64,000 nt of DNA from Oleisolibacter albus (GTDB lineage: Bacteria; Pseudomonadota; Alphaproteobacteria; Azospirillales; Azospirillaceae): positions 186,001 to 250,000 of the forward strand of contig NZ_QGNJ01000004.1 in the NCBI RefSeq assembly GCF_003336875.1, in the 5' to 3' direction. The notes below the pieces were generated by a model. That model had not been told where the DNA came from. It searched no databases and was given only the letters and a program-made list of their open reading frames with translations. The position numbers and the translations under genes were made by a program. Below are positions 62,491-64,000 of this stretch, in pieces (the first letter of the stretch is position 1; every line of letters begins with the position of its first letter).

Positions 62491-63462
62491 CTATGGGCGC
62501 CGGGCGGTGGCGGCCGCCGCCAGGGCCATGCCGCCGATGGCGCCGGCCGCCACCAGCCAGGGCGTGGTGCCGCCGCCGCGCTGGGCCCCCCCATGCACGC
62601 CCAGATCGTCGTCGGGGACATCGAACAGGTTGCCCGTCTCGGGTTTCCCCGACGGCTCCGCCTCGGCCCGCTCCACGGCGCGGCGGAAGCCCGCCTCCAT
62701 CAGCCCGCCGGACAGGTCCGGGGCCAGGGCGAAGGCCAGCCGGGCCAGGCTGCTGCTGAGGCCGATGGGCAGGCGCCCGCGTGGATGCCGGGCCAGCCGG
62801 ACCATGGCGCGGGCCACGCGCTCCGGCGTCTGCAACGGCCCGCCGGGCCGCAGCCGCCGGCCGGTATAGTTGGCGAAATGGCGCAGGCCCGGCGTGTCGA
62901 CGAAGCTGGGATAGATGGCGGCCACCGCGATGCCGGGGTGGCGGCGCATGTCCTGGCGCAGCGCCTCGGTCAGGCCGCGCAGCCCGTACTTGGCCGCGGT
63001 ATAGGCGGCGGCCATGGGCGGCGCGAACCAGGAGCCGGAGGAGCAGGTGTTGATCAGCACCCCGTGCCCCTGCTGCACGAAATAGCGCAGGACGGCATGG
63101 CTGCCGTTCAGAGCGCCGATCAGGTCCACCTCGATGACGCGGCGGTGCGCGGCCAGCGGCACCTGCTCGAACCAGCCCACGGCGCCGATGCCGGCATTGT
63201 TGATCCAGACATCGATGCCGCCGAAGTGGTCCACGGCGGTATCGACCAGCCGGCGCATGTCGGCATCGTCGGTGGCGTCGGCGGTGACGGCCACGGCCTC
63301 CGCTCCCAGCGCCCGGCATTCCGCCGCCGCCCGGTCCAGCTTCTCCGTGCCGCGGGCGGCCAGAACCAGATTGGCGCCGTCGCGGGCGAAGGCATGGGCC
63401 GTGGCCCGGCCGATCCCGCTGGAAGCGCCGACGATCACCACCGTTGCCCCGTCAAGCTGCAT
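62491..63462 (-). CDS. Short-chain dehydrogenase/reductase with C-terminal membrane segment
   Basis: This is a 323-residue SDR. VVIVGASSGIGRATAHAF binds NAD(P), IDVWINNAGIG and SSGSWFAPPMAAAYTAAKYGLRG give the NNAG and Y-x-x-x-K active site. The C-terminal extension ends in TTPWLVAAGAIGGMALAAAATARRP, a hydrophobic helix that may anchor it to the membrane. Similar SDRs with a membrane tail occur in many alphaproteobacteria; the substrate is unknown. AGGAGGGAG lies before the ATG. Confidence 0.88.
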   Translation of the reverse strand: MQLDGATVVIVGASSGIGRATAHAFARDGANLVLAARGTEKLDRAAAECRALGAEAVAVTADATDDADMRRLVDTAVDHFGGIDVWINNAGIGAVGWFEQVPLAAHRRVIEVDLIGALNGSHAVLRYFVQQGHGVLINTCSSGSWFAPPMAAAYTAAKYGLRGLTEALRQDMRRHPGIAVAAIYPSFVDTPGLRHFANYTGRRLRPGGPLQTPERVARAMVRLARHPRGRLPIGLSSSLARLAFALAPDLSGGLMEAGFRRAVERAEAEPSGKPETGNLFDVPDDDLGVHGGAQRGGGTTPWLVAAGAIGGMALAAAATARRP

Positions 63463-63603
63463 GGTCTCCCTCCTTATCCCGTGTCTGCGCGTCTCCCGGC
63501 AACAGGCCGGGGCACGGATCGGCACGCCCGGAACTTTGGCGACGCGGTTGCGATTGAAGGAGCAGCCCGCCCGTCCACCCCGTCTCGTTCCGGGAGTCCC
63601 GCC

Positions 63604-64000
63604 ATGGCCGCGCGTCCGCCCGTCGACACCGCCGCGCGTTTCCTGCCGCCCTTGGGCCAGCGCAGCCTGGATCGGCTGCGGGCGGCGGCGGCCGGCTGCA
63701 CCGCCTGCCCGCTGCATGCCACCGGCACCCGGACCGTATTCGGCGAGGGGCCGGAGCGGGCGCCGCTGCTGCTGGTGGGCGAACAGCCCGGCGACAGCGA
63801 GGATCTGGCCGGCCGTCCCTTCGTCGGTCCCGCCGGCCAGCTGCTGGACCGGGCCCTGGCCGAGGCGGGGATCGACCGCACGCGGACTTATGTCACCAAC
63901 GCGGTGAAGCACTTCAAATGGGTGCAGCGCGGCCGCCGCCGCATCCATGAGAAGCCGGGCCGGCTGGAGGTCACGGCCTGCCTGCCCTGGCTGGAGGGCG
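63604..64000 (+). CDS. udgX: Uracil-DNA glycosylase superfamily, UdgX type (partial, 3' end outside window)
   Basis: This is the first about 132 residues of a family-4-like uracil-DNA glycosylase with an iron-sulfur cluster. GEQPGDSEDLAGRPFVGPAG is the catalytic/uracil-binding motif, and YVTNAVKHFKWVQRG is followed by RRRIHEKP. The R-RRIH loop marks UdgX, whose His links covalently to the uracil-DNA abasic site. Cys32 and Cys35 (GCTACPL) and Cys126 are cluster ligands. GGGAG is about 9 bases before the ATG. The 3' end is cut off, so length cannot be judged. Confidence 0.88.
   Translation, partial: MAARPPVDTAARFLPPLGQRSLDRLRAAAAGCTACPLHATGTRTVFGEGPERAPLLLVGEQPGDSEDLAGRPFVGPAGQLLDRALAEAGIDRTRTYVTNAVKHFKWVQRGRRRIHEKPGRLEVTACLPWLEG

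Overview
The window is a GC-rich, gene-dense chromosomal segment of an alphaproteobacterium. It most likely comes from the Rhodospirillales and resembles Azospirillaceae, although species assignment is inference. Supporting signs are the order argH / small lipoprotein / lysA with a divergent TlpA-like thioredoxin, the etfB-etfA-hbd cluster near a twin-transmembrane protein and a PduO adenosyltransferase, and the ffh / rpsP-rimM-trmD-rplS block. There is no rRNA operon, CRISPR array, prophage or complete insertion sequence.

Layout. 1-5.2 kb: lysine and arginine biosynthesis, a TlpA-like lipoprotein, a small HTH protein, and an Old Yellow Enzyme divergent from an ArsR regulator. 5.4-11.9 kb: beta-oxidation electron transfer (hbd, etfA, etfB), then a TonB-dependent receptor on the opposite strand that separates these genes from pduO and the HIG1-like protein. 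12-21.7 kb: a Nudix protein, treY, a periplasmic thioredoxin-like protein, a YqaA-like protein, two identical tRNA-Arg genes, gpt, a SpoU methyltransferase, a class 3 L-asparaginase and a quinone oxidoreductase. 21.8-27.4 kb: amtB divergent from glgC-map-glgA, with an NtrC-like site and a sigma-54 promoter between them. 27.5-38.9 kb: rlmD, LysR with its divergent oxidoreductase, an S10 peptidase, leuC, an orphan sensor kinase, an S4 protein, an esterase and a Nudix hydrolase. Structured 88-bp repeats lie on both sides of the LysR pair. 39-46.4 kb: small proteins, a possible transposon end, YccF, patatin, tRNA-Leu, kup and an acyl-CoA ligase. 46.7-51.3 kb: the ffh-GNAT-rpsP-rimM-trmD-rplS block. 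51.5-64 kb: a pentapeptide-repeat protein, a tandem pair of EamA transporters, glgX with a response regulator and treZ, two 2-oxoglutarate/Fe(II) oxygenases behind an FNR-like box, a BLUF photoreceptor, an SDR, and the start of a UdgX-type uracil-DNA glycosylase.

Functional theme. Glycogen synthesis (glgC, glgA), debranching (glgX) and glycogen-to-trehalose conversion (treY, treZ) are all present, split over three loci. The predicted RpoN/NtrC region suggests that glycogen synthesis is tied to nitrogen status. glgX is directly abutted by a response regulator gene. Most of the remaining genes are housekeeping or small accessory genes.
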